Assembly: GCF_004348595.1 (NCBI RefSeq)
Contig: NZ_SMKD01000009.1
Coordinates: 1-64,000, forward strand
From: Micromonospora sp. KC723
GTDB lineage: Bacteria > Actinomycetota > Actinomycetes > Mycobacteriales > Micromonosporaceae
Length of the DNA: 64,000 nt
Reading direction: 5' to 3'
Part shown: positions 28,907 through 37,693 of the stretch, piece by piece
Numbering within the stretch: position 1 is the stretch's first letter
Layout of the letters: each line of letters opens with the position of its first letter
Program-made: the position numbers and the translations under genes
Notes under the pieces: generated by a model
Database searches by the model: none
What the model was told of the DNA's origin: nothing
The model's input: only the letters and a program-made list of their open reading frames with translations

Positions 28907-30426
28907 GGGACACAGCCGACGTCAGCCCGGTCGCGGGGGTCCCCCCGGACTTCTTCGCGCCCCGGGTGCCTCGGTCACGACGGGTGCTCCGGCTGGCCAC
29001 GGCCACGGTGGCCGTGGCCGGTCTGGTCGCCGCGTCGGCCCTGGCCGTCAATGTCGTGGTCAACTCGTGCGGCAGCCTGCGATCCGGGCTGACCCGGGTG
29101 GACGGCGAGTGCGTCGGGGTGCTGACCGACGTCGGTGCCCACACCTTCGAGGGCCTCGGCGACGTCCAGCAGCGGATCAGGAAGCAGAACGAGATCGTCC
29201 GTGCCAAGTCGGCCGCCGAGAAGCAACCGTACGTGCGGGTGGCGCTGCTGTCGCCGATGACCGCCACCGCGAAGAGCTTCATGTCGAGGGCGCAGGTCCG
29301 GCACGCGGTGCAGGGCGCGTACGTCGCGCAGGTGCGCGCCAACGGCAGCGCCGGCACGAACGACCCGCCCCTGGTCGAGTTGATCCTGGCCAACGTGGGC
29401 AGCCGACAGGAGCAGTGGCGCCGGGTGGTGCGCGAGCTGGAGCGGTTGGCGGACGACGAGAACCCGCTGGTCGCCGTCATCGGCATGGGCACGAGCGTCG
29501 CCGCGACCCGGGACGCCGCCCGGTACCTGGCGGCCTCCCCCACCGAGCTACCCATGATCGCCGGGGTCGCCACCGCCGACGACTTCCGTGAGATCGACGG
29601 CTTCGTCCGGGCCTCGCCGAGCGACACCGACTACGTCCTGGCGCTGAAGGCCTACCTCCAGACGCGCGGGGACCTCCGGAAGGGCATGGTGGTCTTCGAC
29701 GAGTCGGAGCCGGACCTGTACGTCCGGAGCCTCCTCGCGGCGTACCGCAGGCTCCTCAAGGAGTACCTGCTGCCCTACGAGCGGTCCTTCGTCGGCGCCG
29801 GGGACCCGGGCCAACGTGCCCGCTTCCTCGAACCGATCGCGGTCAGCGTGTGCACCAACCCACAACCCGACATGATCCTGTACGCCGGCCGCGCCCTCGA
29901 CCTGGACGACTTCGTCAACACGCTGGCGAGCCGGCAGTGCTTCACGCAGAAGCCCCTGACCATCCTGGTGGGCGCCACCGGCCTGACCGTCGCACCCGAG
30001 ACGGCCGCGCGGATGGCGCAGACCCGGATCACCATCGTCACCGCCGCGTCGGTGCACCCCTCCTGGTTCACCGACGACGCGACGGTGCCGGTGCCCAAGG
30101 GCCTCGCGGCGTTCGTGGAGACCTTCCGCGAGGCGGGGTTCGGCGATGACGACGCGCTCCTCGACGGCTACGCCCTCACCCACCACGACGCCATGGCGAC
30201 CGCGGTGACGGCGATCCGGCTGGCGAAGCGGAGCAAGCTGTCCGCCGCGGATGTACGCGGCCAGTTGCTCAACCTGAACAAGGACGTGGTGATCCCCTCC
30301 GCCGGTGGCGAGCTCAGCTACACCACCGCCCGCCGGGCCGACCCGGTGGGCAAGTGGGTGCCGGTCACCGTCGTCCCGGCCGATGCCGCCCCGGTCCCGA
30401 AGGGAACACCGTTCATCACCGGCTGA
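28897..30426 (+). CDS. Membrane-anchored periplasmic-binding-protein-like sensor
   Basis: The start is uncertain among ATG 28885, GTG 28897 and GTG 28903; all overlap the NTPase stop (28904-28906). From 28897 it has 509 residues: a 30-residue cytoplasmic segment, one transmembrane helix at about 33-55 and a large extracellular domain. That domain opens like type I binding proteins of the Leu/Ile/Val group (RVALLSPMTATAKSF; LVAVIGMGTSVAATRDAARY; KGMVVFDESEPDLYVRSLLA; AFVETFREAGFGDDDALLDGYAL). There is no lipobox and no ABC permease or ATPase, so it is unlikely to be a transporter component. I infer a ligand-binding receptor for the NTPase. Confidence 0.72.
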   Translation: MAVRDTADVSPVAGVPPDFFAPRVPRSRRVLRLATATVAVAGLVAASALAVNVVVNSCGSLRSGLTRVDGECVGVLTDVGAHTFEGLGDVQQRIRKQNEIVRAKSAAEKQPYVRVALLSPMTATAKSFMSRAQVRHAVQGAYVAQVRANGSAGTNDPPLVELILANVGSRQEQWRRVVRELERLADDENPLVAVIGMGTSVAATRDAARYLAASPTELPMIAGVATADDFREIDGFVRASPSDTDYVLALKAYLQTRGDLRKGMVVFDESEPDLYVRSLLAAYRRLLKEYLLPYERSFVGAGDPGQRARFLEPIAVSVCTNPQPDMILYAGRALDLDDFVNTLASRQCFTQKPLTILVGATGLTVAPETAARMAQTRITIVTAASVHPSWFTDDATVPVPKGLAAFVETFREAGFGDDDALLDGYALTHHDAMATAVTAIRLAKRSKLSAADVRGQLLNLNKDVVIPSAGGELSYTTARRADPVGKWVPVTVVPADAAPVPKGTPFITG

Positions 30427-30459
30427 GCGGCCCGCCCCACCACCGGCGCGGGCACCGCC

Positions 30460-32922
30460 TCATGTGGACGGTCCCGCGGCGGTGATGTCGTTGACGCAGC
30501 GCAGCACGGGCCGGCTGGTCAACGCCGCCGGGTCCAGCGGCCCGCCGGCCGTCACGGTGAAGGTGGTCGACTCCCCCGGCAGCAGGGTGACCAGCGCCTG
30601 GTCCACCTCGGCGGACGGGTCGAGCCGGTCCGGGAAGAGGGTCAGGTCGCGCAGCGCCGTCCGCGCGGTCACCCGGACCCGCTGCCCGCCGTCGGCCGGC
30701 TCGACGCTCGCCTCGAAGCGTGCCGCCGGCCAGTCCGCGTCCCGGTCCTCGGCGAAGAACCAGAACGCCCGCTCCACCTCGTCGCCGGCCTCGGCCACCA
30801 GCAGCTCCCGACGGGCCTCGTCCGGCCCGGCCAGGTCCGCCGGCAGCGGCAGCGCCACCGCCGCGTACGCGGGGACGTCCAGCTCGTACGCCGTCGTGGC
30901 GCGCGGCTCGCCGGCCAGGGTCAACCGGGTCACCGTCGCCGGAGCCCGCCAGGGTTGCCCGGTCTCGTTGACCGCCACCAGGGCCAGCCCCCCGTCGCGG
31001 GGCTGGACGGTGAGCAGCCGGTCGGCGTACGCCCGGCGCAACGCGTACCACAGCGGCTTGCGCCGGCCGTCGCCGTCCACGGCCGACCACGAGGTCACCG
31101 GCCAGCAGTCGTTGAGCTGCCAGAGGATGGTGCCGGCACAGACGTCCCGGTGGGAGCGGAAGTGTTCCACCCCGAGCTGGATCGCCCGGGCCTGGTTGAG
31201 CTGGGTGAGGTAGTGCCAGTCGTCGAAGTCGGTCGGGACGGGCAGGTGTGCGTCGAGCCCTCGCTGGAGCTTCAGGTCCCCGTCGTCGGCCTTCTGGTGG
31301 TGGGCCATGCCGGGCGAGTCGTGGGCCAGCGGTGCGTCGGACAGCGCCCGGCGCAGCGTCGCGTACGCCGGGGGCGCCTGGTAGCCGAACTCGGCGAGGA
31401 AGCGGGGGACGTACTCCCGGTACTTCGTGTAGTCGTCGGTGTTCCACACGTCCCAGATGTGCGTGGTGCCGTGCGCCGGGTCGTTCGGGTGGATCTCCTC
31501 GTTGCCCGACCAGGGGCTGCCCGGCCAGTACGGGCGGGTCGGGTCCAGCTCGCCGACGACGCGGGGCAGCAGGTCGAGGTAGTAGCCCCGCCCCCAGGTG
31601 CGGTCGGCGAGGACCTCCTGCCAACCCCAGTCGTGCCAGCCCCAGATGTTCTCGTTGTTGCCGGTCCAGAGCACCAGCGACGGGTGCGCGGCCAGCCGGG
31701 TCACCTGTTCCCGCGCCTCCGCCTCGACCTCCGTGCGCAGCGGCTCCTCCTCGGGGTACGCGGCGCAGGCGAAGAGGAAGTCCTGCTGCACCAGCAGGCC
31801 CTGCTCGTCGGCCAGCTCGTAGAAGTCCGCCGACTCGTACCGGCCACCACCCCAGACCCGTAGCAGGTTGACCCCGGCCCCGGCCGCCTGGGCGAACCGG
31901 TGCGCCAGCCGATCCCGGGTGATCCGGCTGGGGAACGGGTCGTCGGGGATCCAGTTGACGCCTCGGGCGAAGACCGGCACGTCGTTGACGTGCAGGACGA
32001 ACGGGGTGCCGTAGGCGTCGGGGGTGGTGTCGAGGCGTACCGCGCGGAAGCCGATCCGGCGGGACCAGCCGTCCAGCGCCCGGCCGTCGGCCGCGCGGAG
32101 GGTGACGTCGAGTTGGTGGAGCGCCGGCTCGCCGTACCCCCGGGGCCACCACCGCGCGGGGTCGCGGACCTCCAGGACCGCCACGGCGGTGTGCTCCCCC
32201 GCCGGGACGGCGACCTCGACAGCGACCCCGGCGACGGTCGCGTGCACGGTCAGCGGGGCGTCGGCGACCCGCTCGACCTCGACGTGCAGTTCCACCCGCC
32301 CGAGGTCGTCGGCGACGGTCACCAGGGGACGGACCGTGGCCAGCCGCGCGGTGGACCAGGCGTGCAGCCCGATCTCCTGCCAGATGCCGGCGGTGACCAG
32401 GGTCGGACCCCAGTCCCAGCCGAAGTTGCAGGCGATCTTGCGGATGAAGTTGAACGGTTCGGGGTACGCGTTCGGCAGTTCGCCGAGCCGGTCCTGCTGC
32501 GCCTCCGCGTAGCGGTACGCCGAGTCGAAACGGACCGTGAGCGTGTTGTCGCCCGCACGCAGCGGCGACCGGACGTCGAACCGGTAGGAGCGGTGTTGGT
32601 TCTCGGTGCGCCCGACCTCGGTGCCGTTGACGGTGACCGTCGCGACCGTGTCCAGGCCGGCGCAGACCAGGTCGATCCGTTCGTCGTCACCCGGTTGCCA
32701 CCGGAAGGTGGTCTCGTAGATCCAGTCGGTGCGGCCGATCCAGGTGAGCCGCTTCTCGTTGTCGTCGAGGAACGGGTCGGGGATCAGGCCTGCGGCGAGC
32801 AGGTCGGTGTGCACGCAGCCGGGCACGGCGGCCCGTACGGACCGCTCGGCGATCTCCGGCGGCACCGGCGAGCCCGGCACGGCCCGCAGCGTCCAGCCCT
32901 CGTGCAACGTCCGATGGGTCAC
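30460..32922 (-). CDS. Beta-mannosidase, glycoside hydrolase family 2
   Basis: GTG 32922 overlaps the upstream permease stop as GTGA. The 820-residue cytoplasmic protein has the GH2 order: N-terminal sugar-binding domain (WIGRTDWIYETTF), immunoglobulin-like domain and TIM barrel. RVWGGGRYE precedes the acid/base Glu in WTGNNEN and the nucleophile Glu in FLAEFGYQ. These match beta-mannosidases rather than beta-galactosidases. No signal peptide is present, so it cleaves imported beta-mannosides. It is the last gene of a four-gene uptake operon. Confidence 0.9.
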   Translation of the reverse strand: MTHRTLHEGWTLRAVPGSPVPPEIAERSVRAAVPGCVHTDLLAAGLIPDPFLDDNEKRLTWIGRTDWIYETTFRWQPGDDERIDLVCAGLDTVATVTVNGTEVGRTENQHRSYRFDVRSPLRAGDNTLTVRFDSAYRYAEAQQDRLGELPNAYPEPFNFIRKIACNFGWDWGPTLVTAGIWQEIGLHAWSTARLATVRPLVTVADDLGRVELHVEVERVADAPLTVHATVAGVAVEVAVPAGEHTAVAVLEVRDPARWWPRGYGEPALHQLDVTLRAADGRALDGWSRRIGFRAVRLDTTPDAYGTPFVLHVNDVPVFARGVNWIPDDPFPSRITRDRLAHRFAQAAGAGVNLLRVWGGGRYESADFYELADEQGLLVQQDFLFACAAYPEEEPLRTEVEAEAREQVTRLAAHPSLVLWTGNNENIWGWHDWGWQEVLADRTWGRGYYLDLLPRVVGELDPTRPYWPGSPWSGNEEIHPNDPAHGTTHIWDVWNTDDYTKYREYVPRFLAEFGYQAPPAYATLRRALSDAPLAHDSPGMAHHQKADDGDLKLQRGLDAHLPVPTDFDDWHYLTQLNQARAIQLGVEHFRSHRDVCAGTILWQLNDCWPVTSWSAVDGDGRRKPLWYALRRAYADRLLTVQPRDGGLALVAVNETGQPWRAPATVTRLTLAGEPRATTAYELDVPAYAAVALPLPADLAGPDEARRELLVAEAGDEVERAFWFFAEDRDADWPAARFEASVEPADGGQRVRVTARTALRDLTLFPDRLDPSAEVDQALVTLLPGESTTFTVTAGGPLDPAALTSRPVLRCVNDITAAGPST

Positions 32923-33821
32923 GACTTCACCGCGCCTTCCATGATTCCGCGGACGATCTGTCGGCCGCCGATGAACAGCATGATCAGTAGTGGCACGGTG
33001 GCGATGAACGCGCCGGCGAGCACCCGCCGGTAGATCACGTAGTTGCCGCTGGCCAGGTCGGAGATGGCGACCATCGAGGTGGGGTAGTCGCTGCCGCTCA
33101 GTGTGATCAGGGGCCACTGGAAGTCGTTCCAGGTGGCGACGAAGGTGAGCAGCCCGAGCACGGCCAGGGCCGGGCGGATCGCCGGCAGCACGATGTTCCA
33201 GTAGACGCGCATCGTGGAGGCGCCGTCGACCCGGGCCGACTCGACCAGCTCGTCGGGGACCGAGTTGACGATGAACTGTCGCATGTAGAACACGCCGAAC
33301 GCGGTGACCAGGCCGGGCGCGATGACGGCGAGCAGGGTGCCGTTCCAGCCGAGCTTGCCCATCACGATGTACAGCGCCACGATGCCGAGCTGGTTGGGCA
33401 CGGTCAGGGTGAGCACCACGAAGAGCATCAACGCGTTGCGGCCGGCGAACCGCAGCTTGGCGAAGGCGAACCCGGCCAGCGAGCAGAAGAAGAGCACCGA
33501 GGCGGTCACCACGACGGAGACGATGACGCTGTTGACCATCGAGGCGGCGAAGAAGACGTCCTGGAGGGAGAAGACCTCCTCGACGTTGGTCATGAACCGG
33601 TCGCCGGGAACCACCGCGGGCGGCAGCTTGGCCAGCGCCTCGTCGTTGCTGGTGGCGATGACGAACATCCAGTACAGCGGGAAGACCGCGAAGAGCATGG
33701 TGACGGCGAGCAGCAGGTAGGTTCCGACCCCGGCCGGAGTGTCCTGCGGCGCCCGGCCCATCAGGGCCGGACGGTTGCGCCGTACCGGGGCGGCGGGGCG
33801 CGGCGGGGCGACGGCGGTCAT
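32919..33821 (-). CDS. Carbohydrate ABC transporter permease (MalG type)
   Basis: ATG 33821 overlaps the stop of the upstream permease (ATGA). The 300-residue protein has six predicted helices, the first at about 30-50 after a Pro/Arg-rich start. It carries the EAA coupling loop for the ATPase (VDGASTMRVYWNIVLPAIRP). It pairs with the MalF-type permease upstream. No ATPase gene is in the locus, so a shared MsiK-like ATPase encoded elsewhere is likely, as is known in actinomycetes. Confidence 0.93.
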   Translation of the reverse strand: MTAVAPPRPAAPVRRNRPALMGRAPQDTPAGVGTYLLLAVTMLFAVFPLYWMFVIATSNDEALAKLPPAVVPGDRFMTNVEEVFSLQDVFFAASMVNSVIVSVVVTASVLFFCSLAGFAFAKLRFAGRNALMLFVVLTLTVPNQLGIVALYIVMGKLGWNGTLLAVIAPGLVTAFGVFYMRQFIVNSVPDELVESARVDGASTMRVYWNIVLPAIRPALAVLGLLTFVATWNDFQWPLITLSGSDYPTSMVAISDLASGNYVIYRRVLAGAFIATVPLLIMLFIGGRQIVRGIMEGAVKS

Positions 33822-34831
33822 CTGCGGCCTCCCGAGAGGCGGTTGGTCAGCAGCGTGTTGATGCCGGCGACGACCAGGATGATCAGGAACAGCGCCCAGG
33901 ACATCGCGGCGGCGTAGCCGAGGTTGAGGTCCTTCCAGCCGACCTTGTAGATGAGCTGCGCGATGGTCTGCCACTCACCGTTGGGGCCGCCGGTGGCGGT
34001 CTGCGCGTTCGGATCGAACAGCATCGGTTCGGTGAAGAGCTGGAGACCGCCGATGGTGGAGAGCACCACGGTGAACACGATGATCGGCTGGATCATCGGC
34101 ACGGTGATGCGCCAGAGCTGCCGCCACGGGCCGGCGCCGTCGATCGCCGACGCCTCGTAGACGTCGCGCGGGATGGACTGCATGGCGGCCAGGTACAGCA
34201 GGGCGTTGTAGCCGATCCACTTCCAGTTCACCATCGTGGCGATGGCGATCCAGGAGTGGGTCTTGTCGGCGCGCCAGTCGATCGGGGCCTCCGGGCTGCC
34301 GTAGCCGAACAGACCGAGCGCCCAGTTGGCCATGCCGAAGTCGCGGGAGAAGAAGACGCTGAACACCATCGACGAGGCGACGATCGGGGTCACGTACGGC
34401 AGCAGCATGCCGACCCGCCACCAGGTCTGCAGGCGCAGCTTGCGGTTCAGCAGCGACGCCACGATCAGCGCGAGCAGCAGTTGCGGCACCGACGAGAGCA
34501 GGAAGATGCCGAAGGTGTTGTAGAGCGCGTTCCAGAAGTCCTCGTCGCCGAAGAGCCGGGTGAAGTTCTCCACGCCCGCCCAGTACGGCAGCGTCGGGTC
34601 GTCCAGCCGGTAGTTACGCAGCGCGACCACGCCGTTGAAGATCAACGGGAACAGCCCGAAGAGGACGAAGAGCAGGAAGAAGGGCGCGATCAGCAGGTAC
34701 GGCATGTAGCGCATGTCGAAGCGGTACAGCCGGTTGCGCCAGGACAGCCGCCGCTCGTCGGCTCCGGAGCCGCCGCGTCCGTGGGCGGCTCCACGGCCCG
34801 ACGACGCGGGCGCGGCACGGGTGGTGGACAT
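33818..34831 (-). CDS. Carbohydrate ABC transporter permease (MalF type)
   Basis: ATG 34831 has GGAG about 9 nt upstream. The 337-residue protein has a Ser/Gly-rich cytoplasmic N-terminus, six helices beginning at about residue 40 (YLLIAPFFLLFVLFGLFPLI) and an EAA loop ASAIDGAGPWRQLWRITVP. It lies 149 bp after the binding-protein gene and overlaps the next permease. Confidence 0.93.
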   Translation of the reverse strand: MSTTRAAPASSGRGAAHGRGGSGADERRLSWRNRLYRFDMRYMPYLLIAPFFLLFVLFGLFPLIFNGVVALRNYRLDDPTLPYWAGVENFTRLFGDEDFWNALYNTFGIFLLSSVPQLLLALIVASLLNRKLRLQTWWRVGMLLPYVTPIVASSMVFSVFFSRDFGMANWALGLFGYGSPEAPIDWRADKTHSWIAIATMVNWKWIGYNALLYLAAMQSIPRDVYEASAIDGAGPWRQLWRITVPMIQPIIVFTVVLSTIGGLQLFTEPMLFDPNAQTATGGPNGEWQTIAQLIYKVGWKDLNLGYAAAMSWALFLIILVVAGINTLLTNRLSGGRR

Positions 34832-34980
34832 GAAAAACGCTCCAGGGCCGAGAGGTGACGGGGGCACGGGTGGTGCGGTGCCCGCCGGCCTCCGGCGGGC
34901 GGGCGTCGGGGACCTTGCGGCGGCCCCGAGCCGGTGGTGGAGCGGGTCGGTCCCGCTCCGCCACCGGCCACCGGAAAGCG

Positions 34981-36261
34981 TCAGGACTTGGCGACCTTCT
35001 CGGCCTCCTTGACCGCCTCGGCCCAGGCGACGTCCGGCTTCAGGGTCTTGTTCTCCACCCGGCGGATGACGTTCTCCACCGCGACCCGGGTCGGGCCGTT
35101 CTTCTTGCCCAGGTACTGCGGGGTCAGGCCCTGCGCCATCTTGGGGAAGATCTGACCGACCGGGGCACCGCTGAAGAACGGGTTCTTGAACTCGGCGATC
35201 GCCGGGTCGGTGTAGAGCGCCGGTTGCGAGGGCAGGTTGCCGACCTTCTTGAAGATCTCGATCTGCTGCTCCGGCTGGACGAGCCACTCCAGCAACTTGT
35301 AGGCCTCGTCGGCGTGCTTGGTCTGCTTGGGGATGGTCAGGAAGGACCCGCCCCAGTTGCCGCCGCCACCGGGCACCGCCGCGATGTCCCACTTGCCCTC
35401 GGTGCCGGGGGCGGTCTGCTGGATGTGACCGAGCATCCACGCCGGGCAGGCCAGCACGGCGAAGGCGCCGCTGGTGAAGCCCTTGTCCCAGTCGGCCTGG
35501 AAGCTGACCAGGTTGGCCGAGACGCCGGCCTGGATGGCCTTGACCGTGTAGTCGAAGGCGACCTTCGGACCCTGCTCCATCTGGAGCTGATCCTGGTCGC
35601 CGTAGAAGCCGACCGGCTGCTGACCCAGGATCGGGTTGAACAGGTTGGTGCCCGCGTCGATGAACTTCTTGTTGGTCTTGGTGGTGTACTCCTGGCCGAC
35701 CTCGATGAACCTGTCCCAGGTGGGCCAGAGCGCGGAGACCTGGTCACGGTCGGTGGGCAGCCCGGCGGCCTTGAACAGGTCCGTCCGGTAGCACATCGCC
35801 AGGCCGCCGACGTCGGTGCCGAGGCCGATCTGGGTCTTGCCGTCGGCCGACAGCGACTGCTTCCACTTCCACGGCAGGTACTTGCCCTCGTAGGAGCCGG
35901 CGCCCCTGTCGAGCAGGTTGACGAACTTGTCGGACTGGCTGCGGAACTGGACCATGAAGCCCTCGTCGATGGCCGCGATGTCCGCCGCCCCGTTGCCGGC
36001 CACCAGCTTCTTCTGCAGGTCCTCGTGCTGGGCGTTGTACTCGCCGGAGTTGAGCTGGATGCGGATGTTGGGGTTGGCGGCCTCGTACTTGGCCTTCAGG
36101 TCCTGCAGGCCGAAGTCGCCCCAGAAGTTGATCTTCAGGGTGACGACGTCTCCGGAGCGGGAATCGCCGGTGGTGCTCCTACCACTGCACCCGGCGACCA
36201 TGAGCAGGCCGACGGCACCCGCCGTCGCCGCGCGGACCCAGTGCTTCCAGGACCGTTTCAT
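34981..36261 (-). CDS. Sugar ABC transporter substrate-binding lipoprotein
   Basis: ATG 36261 has GGAGG 5 nt upstream. The 426-residue family 1 binding protein has a lipoprotein signal ending at lipobox VAGC, Cys25. Typical blocks are LKINFWGDFG, VPGGGNWGGSFLTIPKQTKH and AYKLLEWLV. It heads an operon with two permeases and a beta-mannosidase, so its ligand is probably a beta-mannoside or manno-oligosaccharide (inference). A LacI-type operator lies 19 bp upstream. Confidence 0.93.
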   Translation of the reverse strand: MKRSWKHWVRAATAGAVGLLMVAGCSGRSTTGDSRSGDVVTLKINFWGDFGLQDLKAKYEAANPNIRIQLNSGEYNAQHEDLQKKLVAGNGAADIAAIDEGFMVQFRSQSDKFVNLLDRGAGSYEGKYLPWKWKQSLSADGKTQIGLGTDVGGLAMCYRTDLFKAAGLPTDRDQVSALWPTWDRFIEVGQEYTTKTNKKFIDAGTNLFNPILGQQPVGFYGDQDQLQMEQGPKVAFDYTVKAIQAGVSANLVSFQADWDKGFTSGAFAVLACPAWMLGHIQQTAPGTEGKWDIAAVPGGGGNWGGSFLTIPKQTKHADEAYKLLEWLVQPEQQIEIFKKVGNLPSQPALYTDPAIAEFKNPFFSGAPVGQIFPKMAQGLTPQYLGKKNGPTRVAVENVIRRVENKTLKPDVAWAEAVKEAEKVAKS

Positions 36262-36279
36262 GCCATCCTCCGCACCATA

Positions 36280-36293
36280 TGGAAACGCTCCCG
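36280..36293. promoter_or_regulatory. LacI-family operator upstream of the uptake operon
   Basis: TGGAAACGCTCCCG matches 11 of 14 positions of the CebR-type operator TGGGAGCGCTCCCA and has the central CG of LacI-family sites. It lies just upstream of the binding-protein gene. Confidence 0.6.
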
Positions 36294-36422
36294 GCATCGA
36301 GAAACGTTGACTGAACCGGATAAGTTAGGCCACCGTACGGGCCGCTCAGGGCACTGTCAACGGCCGGTCAGCGCGGTGGCCAACCGTGACTCGTCGCGAC
36401 GCCGCGAGCGCGAACATGCGTG

Positions 36423-36436
36423 GTGGAGCGCTCTCT
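36423..36436. promoter_or_regulatory. Second LacI-type operator, nearer the regulator gene
   Basis: GTGGAGCGCTCTCT carries the 8-bp palindrome GAGCGCTC and matches about 10 of 14 positions of the CebR-type consensus. It may mediate autoregulation or looping. Confidence 0.45.
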
Positions 36437-36639
36437 CGGGCAGCCCGCAACGCGACCGGCACGACCACCAAGAGCACCGGAGCCGTACGCTGAACCGCGC
36501 AAGCAACCGTGCGCCGACGGTTCCGCGCCGCCCCACCGCCCCAGGATCACCGGCAACCGTGGCGGTAGCGTGAGGGCGGCCGGTCGACCGGTGCCGTGGG
36601 ACCGGCCCGCAGGGGCCGTGAGGATTGAGGAGCACGCCG

Positions 36640-37659
36640 GTGAAGCGGCCGACCATCGCCGACGTCGCCCGACGCGCCGGGGTGTCCAAGGGCGCGGTGT
36701 CGTACGCGCTGAACGGACAGCCCGGGGTCTCGGAGGCCACCCGCCAACGGATCCTGGCCATCGCCGCCGAGATCGGTTACAGCCCGAGCAGTGCCGCCCG
36801 GGCGCTCTCCGGCGCGACCGCCAACGCCGTCGGCCTGGCCCTCTGCCGGCCGGCCCGGACACTGGGCATCGAACCGTTCTTCATGGAACTCATCAGCGGC
36901 ATCGAGGCGGCCCTGTCCGCCCGGTCGTACGCGCTGACCCTCCAGGTGGTGGCCGACCAGGAGGCGGAGATCGCGGTCTACCGGCGCTGGTGGGCCGAGC
37001 GACGGGTGGACGGGGTCTTCGTCTGCGACCTGCGCACCCACGACCCCCGCGTCCCGGCGCTGGAGACGCTGCAACTGCCGGCCGTGGTGATCGGCGGTCC
37101 CGGCCACACCGGGAACCTGGCCAGCGTCTGGTCCGACGACGCGGCGGCCCTGGTGGAGACGGTGGAGTACCTGGGCGCGCTGGGACACCGCCGGATCGCC
37201 CGGGTGGGCGGGCTGCCCTCGCTGCTGCACACCGAGATCCGCACCGACGCGTTCGACCAGGTGTGCCGACGGCTCGGGCTCGACGGGGCGGTCACCGTGT
37301 GGTCGGACTACACCGGCGAGGAGGGCGCGCGGGCCACCCGGCGACTGCTCAGCTCGGCCACCCGCCCCACGGCGATCATCTACGACAACGACGTGATGGC
37401 GATCGCCGGGCTCTCGGTGGCGCAGGAGATGGGCCTGTCCGTTCCCGGCGACCTGTCGCTCGTGGCCTGGGACGACTCCCCGCTCTGCCAGCTCGTGCAC
37501 CCGCCGTTGACCGCGCTCGGGCGGGACATCCCGGCGTACGGCGCACACGCCGCCCGGCAGTTGCTCGCGGTGATCGCCGGCGACCCGGTGACCGGGCTCC
37601 AGGACGAGACGGCCCACCTCACCCCGCGCGGCAGCACCGCCCCGCCGCGAGAGAGATGA
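36640..37659 (+). CDS. LacI-family transcriptional regulator
   Basis: GTG 36640 has GAGGAG 7 nt upstream and gives the standard start VKRPTIADVARRAGVSKGAV. The 339-residue protein has the helix-turn-helix at residues 5-25, the hinge helix at about 48-58 (SSAARALSG) and a periplasmic-binding-like effector domain ending with VAWDDSPLCQLVHPPLT. It is divergent from the beta-mannoside uptake operon and is its likely repressor. Confidence 0.93.
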   Translation: MKRPTIADVARRAGVSKGAVSYALNGQPGVSEATRQRILAIAAEIGYSPSSAARALSGATANAVGLALCRPARTLGIEPFFMELISGIEAALSARSYALTLQVVADQEAEIAVYRRWWAERRVDGVFVCDLRTHDPRVPALETLQLPAVVIGGPGHTGNLASVWSDDAAALVETVEYLGALGHRRIARVGGLPSLLHTEIRTDAFDQVCRRLGLDGAVTVWSDYTGEEGARATRRLLSSATRPTAIIYDNDVMAIAGLSVAQEMGLSVPGDLSLVAWDDSPLCQLVHPPLTALGRDIPAYGAHAARQLLAVIAGDPVTGLQDETAHLTPRGSTAPPRER

Positions 37660-37693
37660 AGCGGTTAAGCGCACACGGGCGCGCACGCGTCGG

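Larger units (their letters stand above)
36262..36639. other. Divergent regulatory region between the uptake operon and lacI (378 bp)
   Basis: It contains LacI-type operators at 36280-36293 and 36423-36436 and an AACGTT-centred half-palindrome at 36300-36312. No supported ORF was found. Confidence 0.55.

Noticed and set aside
26957..30426. The two genes as parts of an ABC amino-acid transporter
   Set aside because: The NTPase lacks the ABC signature LSGGQ, there is no permease, and the binding-protein-like partner is a membrane-anchored protein without a lipobox.
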